Assembly (NCBI GenBank): GCA_964630875.1
Contig: CAZVXF010000030.1
Location: 1 to 13,609 of the forward strand
Source: DAIDHZ01 sp035480255
Lineage (GTDB): Bacteria > Chlamydiota > Chlamydiia > Chlamydiales > SM23-39
Reading direction: 5' to 3'
Length of the DNA stretch: 13,609 nt
In this document: positions 1 to 5,847 of the stretch, one piece after another
Layout of the letters: every line of letters begins with the position of its first letter
How positions within the stretch are numbered: the first letter of the stretch is position 1
Position numbers and translations under genes: made by a program
Notes under the pieces: model-generated
What the model saw: only the letters and a program-made list of their open reading frames with translations
Database searches by the model: none
Told to the model about the DNA's origin: nothing

Positions 1-675
1 GAAGCTCCTATCACTCACCACTGGCTTGATTCAACGCATATCGTCTTTGGAGTGGCAACAGTCGGATATGTCCACGATTGGTGGAAAGTTGACGCGTCCA
101 TTTTTACAGGAAGAGAGCCAGACCAGCATCGGTGGAATTTTGATTCACCTCGATTCGATTCATATTCTGCTCGCGTTTCCATCAATCCGACGGAAAATAT
201 CGCAGCTCAAATCAGCTATGGCTTTTTAAAAAGCCCTGAGCAGTTAGAACCAAACGTAAATACTCAGCGCACAACAGTTTCGATGAGCTACAACAAAGCA
301 TGGGCAACCAGCAATTGGCAAACCACAGCTGCTTGGGGGCTTAATTGCAATAGTCCTGGCCATCACTTAAATGGCTACCTTTTAGAATCAGCCATAGAAA
401 TTGACAGTAAACACGTTGTCTTTGGGAGGGCTGAATATGTCGCAAAGGATGAATTATTCATTGCGCCAAGTCCAAATGCTGGTAAAGTTTTTAATGTGGG
501 AAAGATAGATCTAGGTTACATCTTTGAATTTCCATTCATTCCTTCCACTCTTTGGGGACTTGGGGTTGTAGGAAGTGCTTCCTTCGTTCCAAGTTCAATC
601 AAACCCGAATACGGAGGAACCCCGCTTTCCTACATGGCATTCCTAAGAATCGAACTAAAGGACAAGAGGAAATAG
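1..675 (+). CDS. Outer-membrane-type protein, metal-efflux-island associated (partial, 5' end off window)
   Basis: The reading frame is open from base 1 to a TAG at 673-675, so 224 C-terminal residues are visible and the true start lies upstream. The protein shows alternating polar/aromatic strands typical of an outer-membrane beta-barrel, for example IAAQISYGFL and VVFGRAEYVAK. It ends in a strand-like FLRIEL followed by a charged KDKRK tail. Phrases such as THHWLDSTH, FTGREPDQHRWNFD, DSYSARVS and LKSPEQLEP match a family of uncharacterised barrel-like proteins that I recall next to copper/silver/cobalt efflux genes in environmental proteobacteria and Legionella. That association is from memory. 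It is supported here by the copper-ATPase remnant directly downstream. No biochemical function can be assigned. The start and any signal peptide are not visible, and the reading frame in view shows no damage. Confidence 0.6.
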   Translation, partial: EAPITHHWLDSTHIVFGVATVGYVHDWWKVDASIFTGREPDQHRWNFDSPRFDSYSARVSINPTENIAAQISYGFLKSPEQLEPNVNTQRTTVSMSYNKAWATSNWQTTAAWGLNCNSPGHHLNGYLLESAIEIDSKHVVFGRAEYVAKDELFIAPSPNAGKVFNVGKIDLGYIFEFPFIPSTLWGLGVVGSASFVPSSIKPEYGGTPLSYMAFLRIELKDKRK

Positions 676-691
676 ACGTGCAGAAAGAATA

Positions 692-717
692 TATACCCAA
701 ACAAGCTCAAAAATCGG
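692..717 (+). repeat. Left inverted-repeat arm of the TATACCCAAACA family
   Basis: This 26-bp arm matches the reverse complement of 1047-1072 at 25 of 26 positions. It also pairs with the arm directly after it (718-737). It lies 16 bp after the stop codon of the outer-membrane-type gene. Confidence 0.7.
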
Positions 718-737
718 TTTTTAAGCTTGTTTGGGTA
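694..737. repeat. 44-bp near-perfect hairpin with TCGG loop
   Basis: Bases 694-713 and 718-737 are inverted copies over 20 bp with one mismatch (708 against 723). They are separated only by the four bases TCGG. The transcript would fold into a long stem capped by a UNCG-type tetraloop. It lies 18 bp after the stop of the outer-membrane-type gene and could block or end transcription. However, no T-run follows the stem, so it is not a classical intrinsic terminator. It can equally be two abutting ends of the repeat element. Confidence 0.65.
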
Positions 738-738
738 G

Positions 739-929
739 ACATGTCCTATGCACCCCAGATCGTTCAGCACAATCCTGGATCATGTCCTATATGCGGAATG
801 CGGTTAGAATTGAAAACGCGAAAGGCACTTCGCAACATCAAACAAAATCTCTGGTTCGCATTTCTCTATAACGTTTTGAGAGTGCCTATTGCAGCTGGAA
901 TTTTTTATCCAGTATTCGGCTTCTTTTAA
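739..929 (+). pseudogene. Copper/silver P1B-type ATPase (CopA-like) remnant, frameshifted and internally deleted
   Basis: Two ends of a CopA-type ATPase are fused. Bases 739-756 (frame 1) encode TCPMHP. From 756 the text continues in frame 3 as QIVQHNPGSCPICGMRLEL. Together these rebuild the N-terminal heavy-metal-binding domain (CPMHP...CPICGM). The frame change falls in a run of four C at 753-756, where five would restore the frame. Directly after, NIKQNLWFAFLYN and VPIAAGIFYPVFGF match the last transmembrane region of copper-transporting ATPases. Everything between is absent: the other membrane helices, the TGE loop, the CPC metal site and the DKTGT phosphorylation site. A TAA at 927-929 cuts the remaining tail and a TAG (736-738) precedes TCPMHP. 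The product cannot transport metal. It presumably once accompanied the outer-membrane-type gene upstream. Confidence 0.78.
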
Positions 930-939
930 AGCCTTTTTC

Positions 940-969
940 TTGACAGCTCCTGAGTCACAGATTTAAAAT
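940..969 (+). promoter_or_regulatory. Candidate sigma-70-type promoter
   Basis: TTGACA at 940-945 is a perfect -35 box. It is followed after 18 bp by TAAAAT at 964-969 (5 of 6 to consensus). Transcription would run rightwards towards the 648-residue gene, with a leader of about 200 nt passing through the repeat arm at 1047-1072. It lies in decaying intergenic DNA, so it may be fortuitous. Confidence 0.35.
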
Positions 970-1046
970 CTGGCGCGCGAATTTTATTTATATATTAAGG
1001 CGCACTTGTGATCGTTAAAATTAGGCGCTTTGGCGCGTTTAAAAAG

Positions 1047-1072
1047 CCGATTTTTAAGCTTGTTTGGGTATA
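1047..1072 (-). repeat. Right inverted-repeat arm of the TATACCCAAACA family
   Basis: Its reverse complement equals 692-717 except at one base. Bases 1051-1070 are also a perfect 20-bp direct repeat of 718-737. The ATPase relic is therefore bracketed both by inverted and by direct copies. Confidence 0.7.
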
Positions 1073-1113
1073 ACATTTATAGTCTTTAAATTATCTTTGG
1101 CATTTTCGGCGCT

Positions 1114-1143
1114 TTGAAGCAGCCCAAAAAAGCAAAATATATT
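1114..1143 (+). promoter_or_regulatory. Candidate proximal promoter of the 648-aa gene
   Basis: TTGAAG (1114-1119) and TATATT (1138-1143) are 18 bp apart and 31 bp before the ATG at 1175. The match is moderate (4 of 6 and 5 of 6) in AT-rich DNA, so this is a weak call. The alternative is the promoter at 940-969. Confidence 0.3.
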
Positions 1144-1174
1144 TTAAACGACTATAAGAGCAAAACGTTTAACA

Positions 1175-3121
1175 ATGATGAATATTCAGTCAGCTCTCAC
1201 CTCTAGGTTTGATTCTCGTCTAACGGAGCAAGTTTCTGCACCTGTTGATGACACTCGATGCCCTGTGAATCGTTTTCAAACAGAAAGGGATGCTCGGATT
1301 TTAGGGATTCTGGAAGGGTTTTTCTCAAACGCCTCAGCAGTTCGCGCCGAAGTGGAAGAAGGCACCGATAATTCCCCTGTCAAAAGTGCAACCATCATTG
1401 ATCTTGTTCAAGATCTATCACCGGATGCAAGAACTCGAGTCATTTGGAGTTTAAATCAGAGGTTAAACGAATTGCACTTACCGACGTTGCAAAATTCACA
1501 AAGCAGAAATAAAAAGTCGTCAGAAATCACCAGGCAGAGGGAAATAAAACGGCAAGCGGATCTTGAGGTAGGAGATTTTCTCCATAAGTTAATTGATTGT
1601 ATATATATCGATCGTTCTGTCGATCTTATGAGACAAAACAATGATTCTGAAAAAGCAGATCGACTTGTCATTGCTCGAAAGTTATGTGCGGATTTTTTCA
1701 GAGATAACGATCCTCATACGTTTTCTGTCGAAGAGTCACAGTTGATCAGTGAGTACTTCTATTACACATTTTTGGCATGGCGGGGAAGATTATTTGTTGA
1801 TCAAAAAGAATTTCTTCTCAATCAAGGCGGAAAGATGGTCGCAGATTTCTCTAAAGGGGCAGAATCTCTATGGGATAACTGTTTGTGTAAAATACCTCTT
1901 TACCCAGAGAAAAATGAGAAAGCTGTTGCATATCATATTCCGAATCATACTCCGCAAAACATGGCGAATTCTATGACAATTCATAGCTACTTAGAAAAGA
2001 ATTGCAAAGAACTCATCCAAGATGCTCTGAAATTATCAACACATGTTTTTCAGTATCTTTCTAGAACTCAAGATGCCACAAATGAGGACTGTAATACTTT
2101 TATTGTGAACAAGCTTCCTAAATATTTTACAAATAATGAAGATTCTATATCTCATCAAATTTTTGCCCAAAGTTCCAGTATAGAGGATTTTATCAAGAGA
2201 TATGGAGAATTTGTTCAATCGCGGGAAAAGGAATGCCTTGCGGAGCAACTGGCATTGATAGCAGAGGAAGACAAGAAACAGGCCTCAAAACAGCAGTCTA
2301 ATCTCTTAAGAAAAAGCTCTAAGGCAAATGCGAGCAAAATTTCTGCGCCTGTTGCAAAATCAAGTCAAGATGTGCGTAACGAAAGAGAAAACCTTTCTTC
2401 TAAAGTAGACAGATCTCCTCCTATGAAGATCAATCCAGATACCCGAGGAGGAAACTGGACCAACGTCCCTTATCGAGAGAGAACGCAAGTGGCTTTCACC
2501 CAAGATCAACTTGTATCGAAAATACTGAACCAAACTTGGAATATTTCTTTAACCCCTCATATTACACGTTGGATTGAATCAAAAAGGGATGAGAATATCA
2601 TCCGGGCTTTTGTTGATAAGTCAGGAGTCTCTTGCAAATATGCAAAAATGACGCCTCAGGAAATAGAACTTCAATGGAGATATCATTGTATCCCTGGATT
2701 ACACCTAATATTGAGTGACCCGTTTATTAAGCAATATGCTTTTGATTACACAAAATGCAATGACGCTCACAGATATACACTCTGGGGGCAACTCACGATT
2801 CCAGGAAAACAGCCAGTGAAATCCATTATCACCTTCTCAATTGGAGGGAATCGACTCTTTCATAGTTTCTTCCATCCTCCATATGAAGCGAAAAATTTTG
2901 TACAAAACAACAGAAGCGCTGTTGATTCCCGGAGTCATAGGACAAGCCAAGCAAAAGTCGTTCATCACACAGGTGATATAACAATTTCACAAATAGCTCA
3001 AGAAGGCTTCGAATATCCGGTCATTGTTTTAACCTCTGATCAATTTGATCACTCTTATAGCATTTTTCCGAAGGTTCCCATTAGAGATTCGAGCAAGAGT
3101 TTCTCGCGCTCTTTATTTTGA
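1175..3121 (+). CDS. Hypothetical protein, 648 aa, no recognised domain
   Basis: I do not recognise this protein. It starts at the first of two tandem ATGs (1175 and 1178); no strong Shine-Dalgarno precedes them (AAGAG at 1156-1160 is rather far). There is no signal peptide and no obvious membrane segment, so it is probably cytosolic or exported by a signal-independent route. Three parts can be seen. Residues 1-350 are mixed helical, with aromatic stretches such as ISEYFYYTFLAWRGRLF (191-207). Residues about 351-435 form a charged, Ser/Lys/Gln-rich linker. Residues about 440-648 form a C-terminal domain containing ITRWIESKRDENIIRAF, YHCIPGLHLILSDPF and ITFSIGGNRLFHSFFHPPY. Large orphan proteins of this kind in environmental chlamydiae are often species-restricted, and some are secreted effectors. 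That role here is speculation. Its 3' end overlaps the opposing NUDIX gene by 41 bp. Confidence 0.75.
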   Translation: MMNIQSALTSRFDSRLTEQVSAPVDDTRCPVNRFQTERDARILGILEGFFSNASAVRAEVEEGTDNSPVKSATIIDLVQDLSPDARTRVIWSLNQRLNELHLPTLQNSQSRNKKSSEITRQREIKRQADLEVGDFLHKLIDCIYIDRSVDLMRQNNDSEKADRLVIARKLCADFFRDNDPHTFSVEESQLISEYFYYTFLAWRGRLFVDQKEFLLNQGGKMVADFSKGAESLWDNCLCKIPLYPEKNEKAVAYHIPNHTPQNMANSMTIHSYLEKNCKELIQDALKLSTHVFQYLSRTQDATNEDCNTFIVNKLPKYFTNNEDSISHQIFAQSSSIEDFIKRYGEFVQSREKECLAEQLALIAEEDKKQASKQQSNLLRKSSKANASKISAPVAKSSQDVRNERENLSSKVDRSPPMKINPDTRGGNWTNVPYRERTQVAFTQDQLVSKILNQTWNISLTPHITRWIESKRDENIIRAFVDKSGVSCKYAKMTPQEIELQWRYHCIPGLHLILSDPFIKQYAFDYTKCNDAHRYTLWGQLTIPGKQPVKSIITFSIGGNRLFHSFFHPPYEAKNFVQNNRSAVDSRSHRTSQAKVVHHTGDITISQIAQEGFEYPVIVLTSDQFDHSYSIFPKVPIRDSSKSFSRSLF

Positions 3122-3557
3122 CTTCTTGGCATTTTTGGATGAGTTCGCGGGCAGCGAGCATGAAGTTGACTCTTTCGAGTTGGTGGAGGTGGGCCCATTG
3201 GTAGTCGAGGTGTTCGTTGGAGAGTCTGATGGAGGGTTTCGAGGGAAGGAGGAGTTTGAAGAGATGGAAGGTATAGTCGGTTTCGGGTTTGCGAATGTAG
3301 AGGGTGATGAAGGGTTGGAGGGGGAGGTGAGTTTGAATTCCTGTCTCTTCAAAGAGCTCGCGACGGGCGGCCTGTTCGGGTGTTTCGTTGGGTTCGATTT
3401 TGCCCGCGGGGACGCCCCAAAGACCTGCTTCTGTTTTATGAGAACCGCATTGGAGAAGGAGGAGAGTTTGATCGATTTCAATGTAACAGGCGGCCACTTC
3501 TACTTTTGGTGAAAAGTTCATTGGCTTTGTTTCAAAGATTTGTACAGCAGGCTCCAT
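3081..3557 (-). CDS. NUDIX hydrolase
   Basis: A 158-residue protein carrying an intact NUDIX box at residues 52-74: G52, E58, R66, E67, L68, E70, E71, G73 and I74 fit GX5EX7REUXEEXGU exactly. The glutamates bind the divalent metal that drives hydrolysis of a nucleoside diphosphate linked to some moiety X. The strand before the box (LWGVPAGKIE) is also typical. The substrate cannot be read from the sequence; house-cleaning of damaged nucleotides or a nucleotide-sugar substrate are both possible. ATG at 3557 is used; an alternative ATG at codon 13 (3521) would give MNFSPKVEVAACY, closer to the family's usual N-terminus, and neither has a clear Shine-Dalgarno. It lies 23 bp after the GH1-like gene on the same strand, so it is probably co-transcribed. 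The coding strand is unusually C-rich. Confidence 0.88.
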   Translation of the reverse strand: MEPAVQIFETKPMNFSPKVEVAACYIEIDQTLLLLQCGSHKTEAGLWGVPAGKIEPNETPEQAARRELFEETGIQTHLPLQPFITLYIRKPETDYTFHLFKLLLPSKPSIRLSNEHLDYQWAHLHQLERVNFMLAARELIQKCQEVKIKSARNSCSNL

Positions 3558-3580
3558 TTCTATATTTTAACAGAATTATT

Positions 3581-5218
3581 TTATTGCGAATAGGCTTCTG
3601 ATAAGTATTGAGCCGCAGGGGTTTGTGTGAAAGATTGGAGACGACGATGGTTGTCGACGGTTGGTTCGATGAGGGCAAGTTGGCAATCAAAGCCGTTTTC
3701 CCATTCGAGTTGACGACGCAGGTCGCTCCAGCAGAAGAGGCCTTGAATTTGTCGGAGGTTAGTGAGGCAATACTGGTGGATTTGCTCTGTCAGGGCGCGA
3801 AGATATTGAGCTTGCGCTTCATTATTGAGAGCGAAAGAGGGTTGGCCCCATCTTTGTACCATCGCGTCGGAACCAAATTCTGTGATGAAGACATTGGGGG
3901 TAATGGCAAAAGCGTCGTCAAGGGCTTCGTTGATTCCTTCTGCATGCCATCGCGGGCCAAAGCGCATAACGGTTCCGCCCGGTTCGCAGGAGGAGCCAAA
4001 GGAAAAGAAGGGCAGATTTTTAATGGCGGAAGGCGGGCCGGGATAGGTTTGTCCGTGGTTAAGACCCATTTTAAGCATCGGTTTCGGATAAGCTTGTACA
4101 CCGATGCGCATGAGGAAGTGGTCATTGGCTTCGAATTCGTGGGTGGGTATTTCGAGTTGGATATTTGCGATGAATGGGAATTCGAAAGAAAAGTGGCCGT
4201 CTTTGAAGAAATTGTAAACAGGTGAAAAGCCAAATTTGGTGAAGTAGTAGGCAAGGATGCTTTCAAAAGGATTGCTATTTTCCGTGTCAAATTTTAGCCA
4301 TTGATGGGTCACGCCAATTTTTTTATCGGGATGAAATTCGGCAACCTTTTGGTGAAGAAGACAGTGGGCAATGAGCATGTTACGTGTCGATATGCCTGCA
4401 GCATGAATACGTGAAGGGAGGCTACTTCCTTCGGGAAGATCTGTGGGATAGACTTCGCGGGTTTGTTGGAAAGCGCGAACATTGAGCTCATTGAAGGACC
4501 ACCAATCCTTTACTTCGGGGAAAAGTTTCATTGCTGCGAGTGCAAAGTCGATGAAGTGTGAAATGTTGTTTTCATTATGAAAGCTACCCGATTCATAAAA
4601 CCACTCTGGAACAACAAAATGACTTAGGGTTATCGATGGAGTGATTCCGGCCTTGATTAATTGATGGATGAAGTTTTTATAGAGTAGAATGGCTTTTTCA
4701 TCAAATTCGTGTGAAGAAGGACAGATGACTGACCATTCAAGTGAAAAGCGATGCGCAGTCACGTTCTGCTTTTTTAGCATGTCGATATAGGGACCGGGAT
4801 TTGAGAGGATGTCTGTGAAGAAGTTGCTGAAATCAAACTCCTTTGAATGAGAAATGTGTTTTTTGTTATCCATCCATTTATCCCAATCACACTTGCCGAT
4901 TAAACCTTGAGGTGCAGACCATTTTGTGCCAAGACCCGATGTTTGAAAAAGAGATGTTGCAAATCCTCTTTGTTTGGGAGGCCATGTGGGAATCATTGCT
5001 GGAGGTTTTAAAGGATTCATTTTTTGGGTAGTGAGGAGATCATAACAGACAGAAACAGGCGCTAACAATACGAAGGCTACAAAGGTAAAGAAGTTTTTCA
5101 CGCAATAGTTGACTTTCTGAATCAGCGTATATTGCTCCTTTACGATTTTCCCGCGATCCAATCGGACAATTTCGGGAGGCGGTAGAAGGCACTTTTCAAG
5201 ACGAAGAAGAGTGTTCAT
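3581..5218 (-). CDS. Membrane-anchored glycoside hydrolase family 1-like protein
   Basis: A 545-residue protein when started at the ATG at 5218, which overlaps the upstream stop codon as ATGA; a longer TTG start at 5245 is less likely. Residues about 41-62 (FFTFVAFVLLAPVSVCY) form a hydrophobic anchor, unusual for GH1 enzymes, which are normally soluble. The GH1 landmarks follow in order: HRFSLEWS (156-163), TLSHFVVPEWF (197-207), WWSFNEL with the presumed acid/base E244, ITEFG with the presumed nucleophile E447, and CWSDLRRQLEWENGF (496-510). Family members retain or invert beta-glycosidic bonds of glucosides, galactosides or 6-phospho-sugars; the mechanism here would be retaining. The normally conserved Pro after the acid/base Glu (NEP) is Leu (NEL), so activity or specificity may differ. 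The substrate is unknown. It sits between PfpI-like and NUDIX genes. Confidence 0.8.
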   Translation of the reverse strand: MNTLLRLEKCLLPPPEIVRLDRGKIVKEQYTLIQKVNYCVKNFFTFVAFVLLAPVSVCYDLLTTQKMNPLKPPAMIPTWPPKQRGFATSLFQTSGLGTKWSAPQGLIGKCDWDKWMDNKKHISHSKEFDFSNFFTDILSNPGPYIDMLKKQNVTAHRFSLEWSVICPSSHEFDEKAILLYKNFIHQLIKAGITPSITLSHFVVPEWFYESGSFHNENNISHFIDFALAAMKLFPEVKDWWSFNELNVRAFQQTREVYPTDLPEGSSLPSRIHAAGISTRNMLIAHCLLHQKVAEFHPDKKIGVTHQWLKFDTENSNPFESILAYYFTKFGFSPVYNFFKDGHFSFEFPFIANIQLEIPTHEFEANDHFLMRIGVQAYPKPMLKMGLNHGQTYPGPPSAIKNLPFFSFGSSCEPGGTVMRFGPRWHAEGINEALDDAFAITPNVFITEFGSDAMVQRWGQPSFALNNEAQAQYLRALTEQIHQYCLTNLRQIQGLFCWSDLRRQLEWENGFDCQLALIEPTVDNHRRLQSFTQTPAAQYLSEAYSQ

Positions 5219-5721
5219 TTCAGAGCCTGGAGAAGCGCTTTGCAAAAGTCTGGAAGGTCATTTGGGGTTCGAGAAGAAATCAGATTTTGATCGACGACAA
5301 CTGCCGTGTCTGAATAGCGCGCGCCAGCATTTTCAAGGTCATCTTTAATGGAATAAAAGCCTGTGACATGACGGTTTTTTAAAATTTTTGCAGAGATTGG
5401 TACCCAACCGGCGTGGCAAATAAATCCAATGGGCTTATTCAGCTGGTGCATTTCTTGTACTATGGAGAGAACTTTAGAATAACGGCGCATTTTATCTGGA
5501 GCAAAGCCTCCAGGAATGACAAGAGCTGCAAATTCGTTGGAAGCAACTTGATCATAGGAAATTTCTGATATGCAAGGATACCCATGTTTGCCTGGATATG
5601 TTTTTTTTGCCTCAGCGCCAGCTATGACTGTTTTATATCCTGCTTCCTCGAGGCGAATTTTGGGATACCAAAGTTCGAGATCTTCATAGAGATCATGCAC
5701 AAAGATAAGGACTGATTTCAT
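5215..5721 (-). CDS. PfpI/DJ-1 superfamily protein (class I glutamine amidotransferase-like)
   Basis: A 168-residue single-domain protein, the usual length for PfpI/YhbO-type members. It shows the flavodoxin-like start MKSVLIFVHD, the conserved acidic residue E13 in YEDLELWYP, VIPGGFAPDKMRR (68-80) and the nucleophile elbow ICHAGW with C102 followed by H103. It ends in LISSRTPNDLPDFCKALL, also typical of the family. Members have been described as intracellular proteases, chaperones or glyoxalase/deglycase-type stress proteins. Which applies here cannot be told. The ATG at 5721 is chosen; no good Shine-Dalgarno is visible. Its stop codon overlaps the start of the GH1-like gene (ATGA at 5218-5215 on the minus strand), indicating translational coupling. 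It lies 126 bp after dnaJ and could have its own promoter there. Confidence 0.88.
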   Translation of the reverse strand: MKSVLIFVHDLYEDLELWYPKIRLEEAGYKTVIAGAEAKKTYPGKHGYPCISEISYDQVASNEFAALVIPGGFAPDKMRRYSKVLSIVQEMHQLNKPIGFICHAGWVPISAKILKNRHVTGFYSIKDDLENAGARYSDTAVVVDQNLISSRTPNDLPDFCKALLQALK

Positions 5722-5820
5722 ATGTATTTGATATTCTACTTAAAATTTGTTTTTGGCATTAGTGAAAAAATCCCTTCCCCCCACACACAAAAAAAGGAAT
5801 AGCGACACTGAAAAGCGATT

Positions 5821-5841
5821 TATACCCAAACAGGCAAAAAA
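5821..5841 (+). repeat. Solo partial copy of the TATACCCAAACA repeat
   Basis: Bases 5821-5832 equal the first 12 bases of the arm at 692. After a one-base loss and some change (GGC for AGCT) it continues in a run of A. It lies in the 126-bp gap between dnaJ and the PfpI-like gene. No partner arm is seen nearby. Confidence 0.45.
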
Positions 5842-5847
5842 CATTGA

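Larger units (their letters stand above)
692..1072. mobile_element. 381-bp segment with 26-bp terminal inverted repeats, MITE or IS relic
   Basis: The left end (692-717) and the reverse complement of the right end (1047-1072) agree at 25 of 26 positions; only base 708 differs. The ends read TATACCCAAACAAGC inward, and TA stands at both outer borders (692-693 and 1071-1072). This is what a TA-duplicating element of Tc1/mariner or IS630 type would leave, although the family is inference. No transposase is present. The interior contains a third arm at 718-737 and a collapsed copper-ATPase fragment at 739-929. It could be a MITE, a decayed IS, or two separate small repeats that happen to bracket the fragment. 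Confidence 0.45.

Noticed and set aside
552..929. A 125-aa protein in frame 3 starting at ATG 552
   Set aside because: The first part (552-755) is an out-of-frame shadow of the outer-membrane-type gene and the hairpin. Only the part from 756 on resembles a protein, and that is the damaged ATPase.
950..985. tRNA-Leu(UAA)-like anticodon arm (CAGATTTAAAATCTG at 958-972)
   Set aside because: Only the anticodon stem-loop fits. There is no acceptor stem, D-arm or T-arm (no GGTTCRA) around it, so a tRNA or attachment-site remnant is not supported; a short palindrome arises easily in AT-rich DNA.
1020..1062. Intrinsic terminator around GGCGCTTTGGCGC
   Set aside because: The possible stem is only GCGC/GCGC with poor extension, and the following T-run (1051-1055) belongs to the repeat arm; too weak to call.
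3608..4225. 205-aa ORF on the plus strand opposite the GH1-like gene, and the matching 3045-3512 ORF opposite NUDIX
   Set aside because: They are antisense to genes with intact family motifs, have no recognisable domain, and owe their openness to the base skew of the opposite strand.
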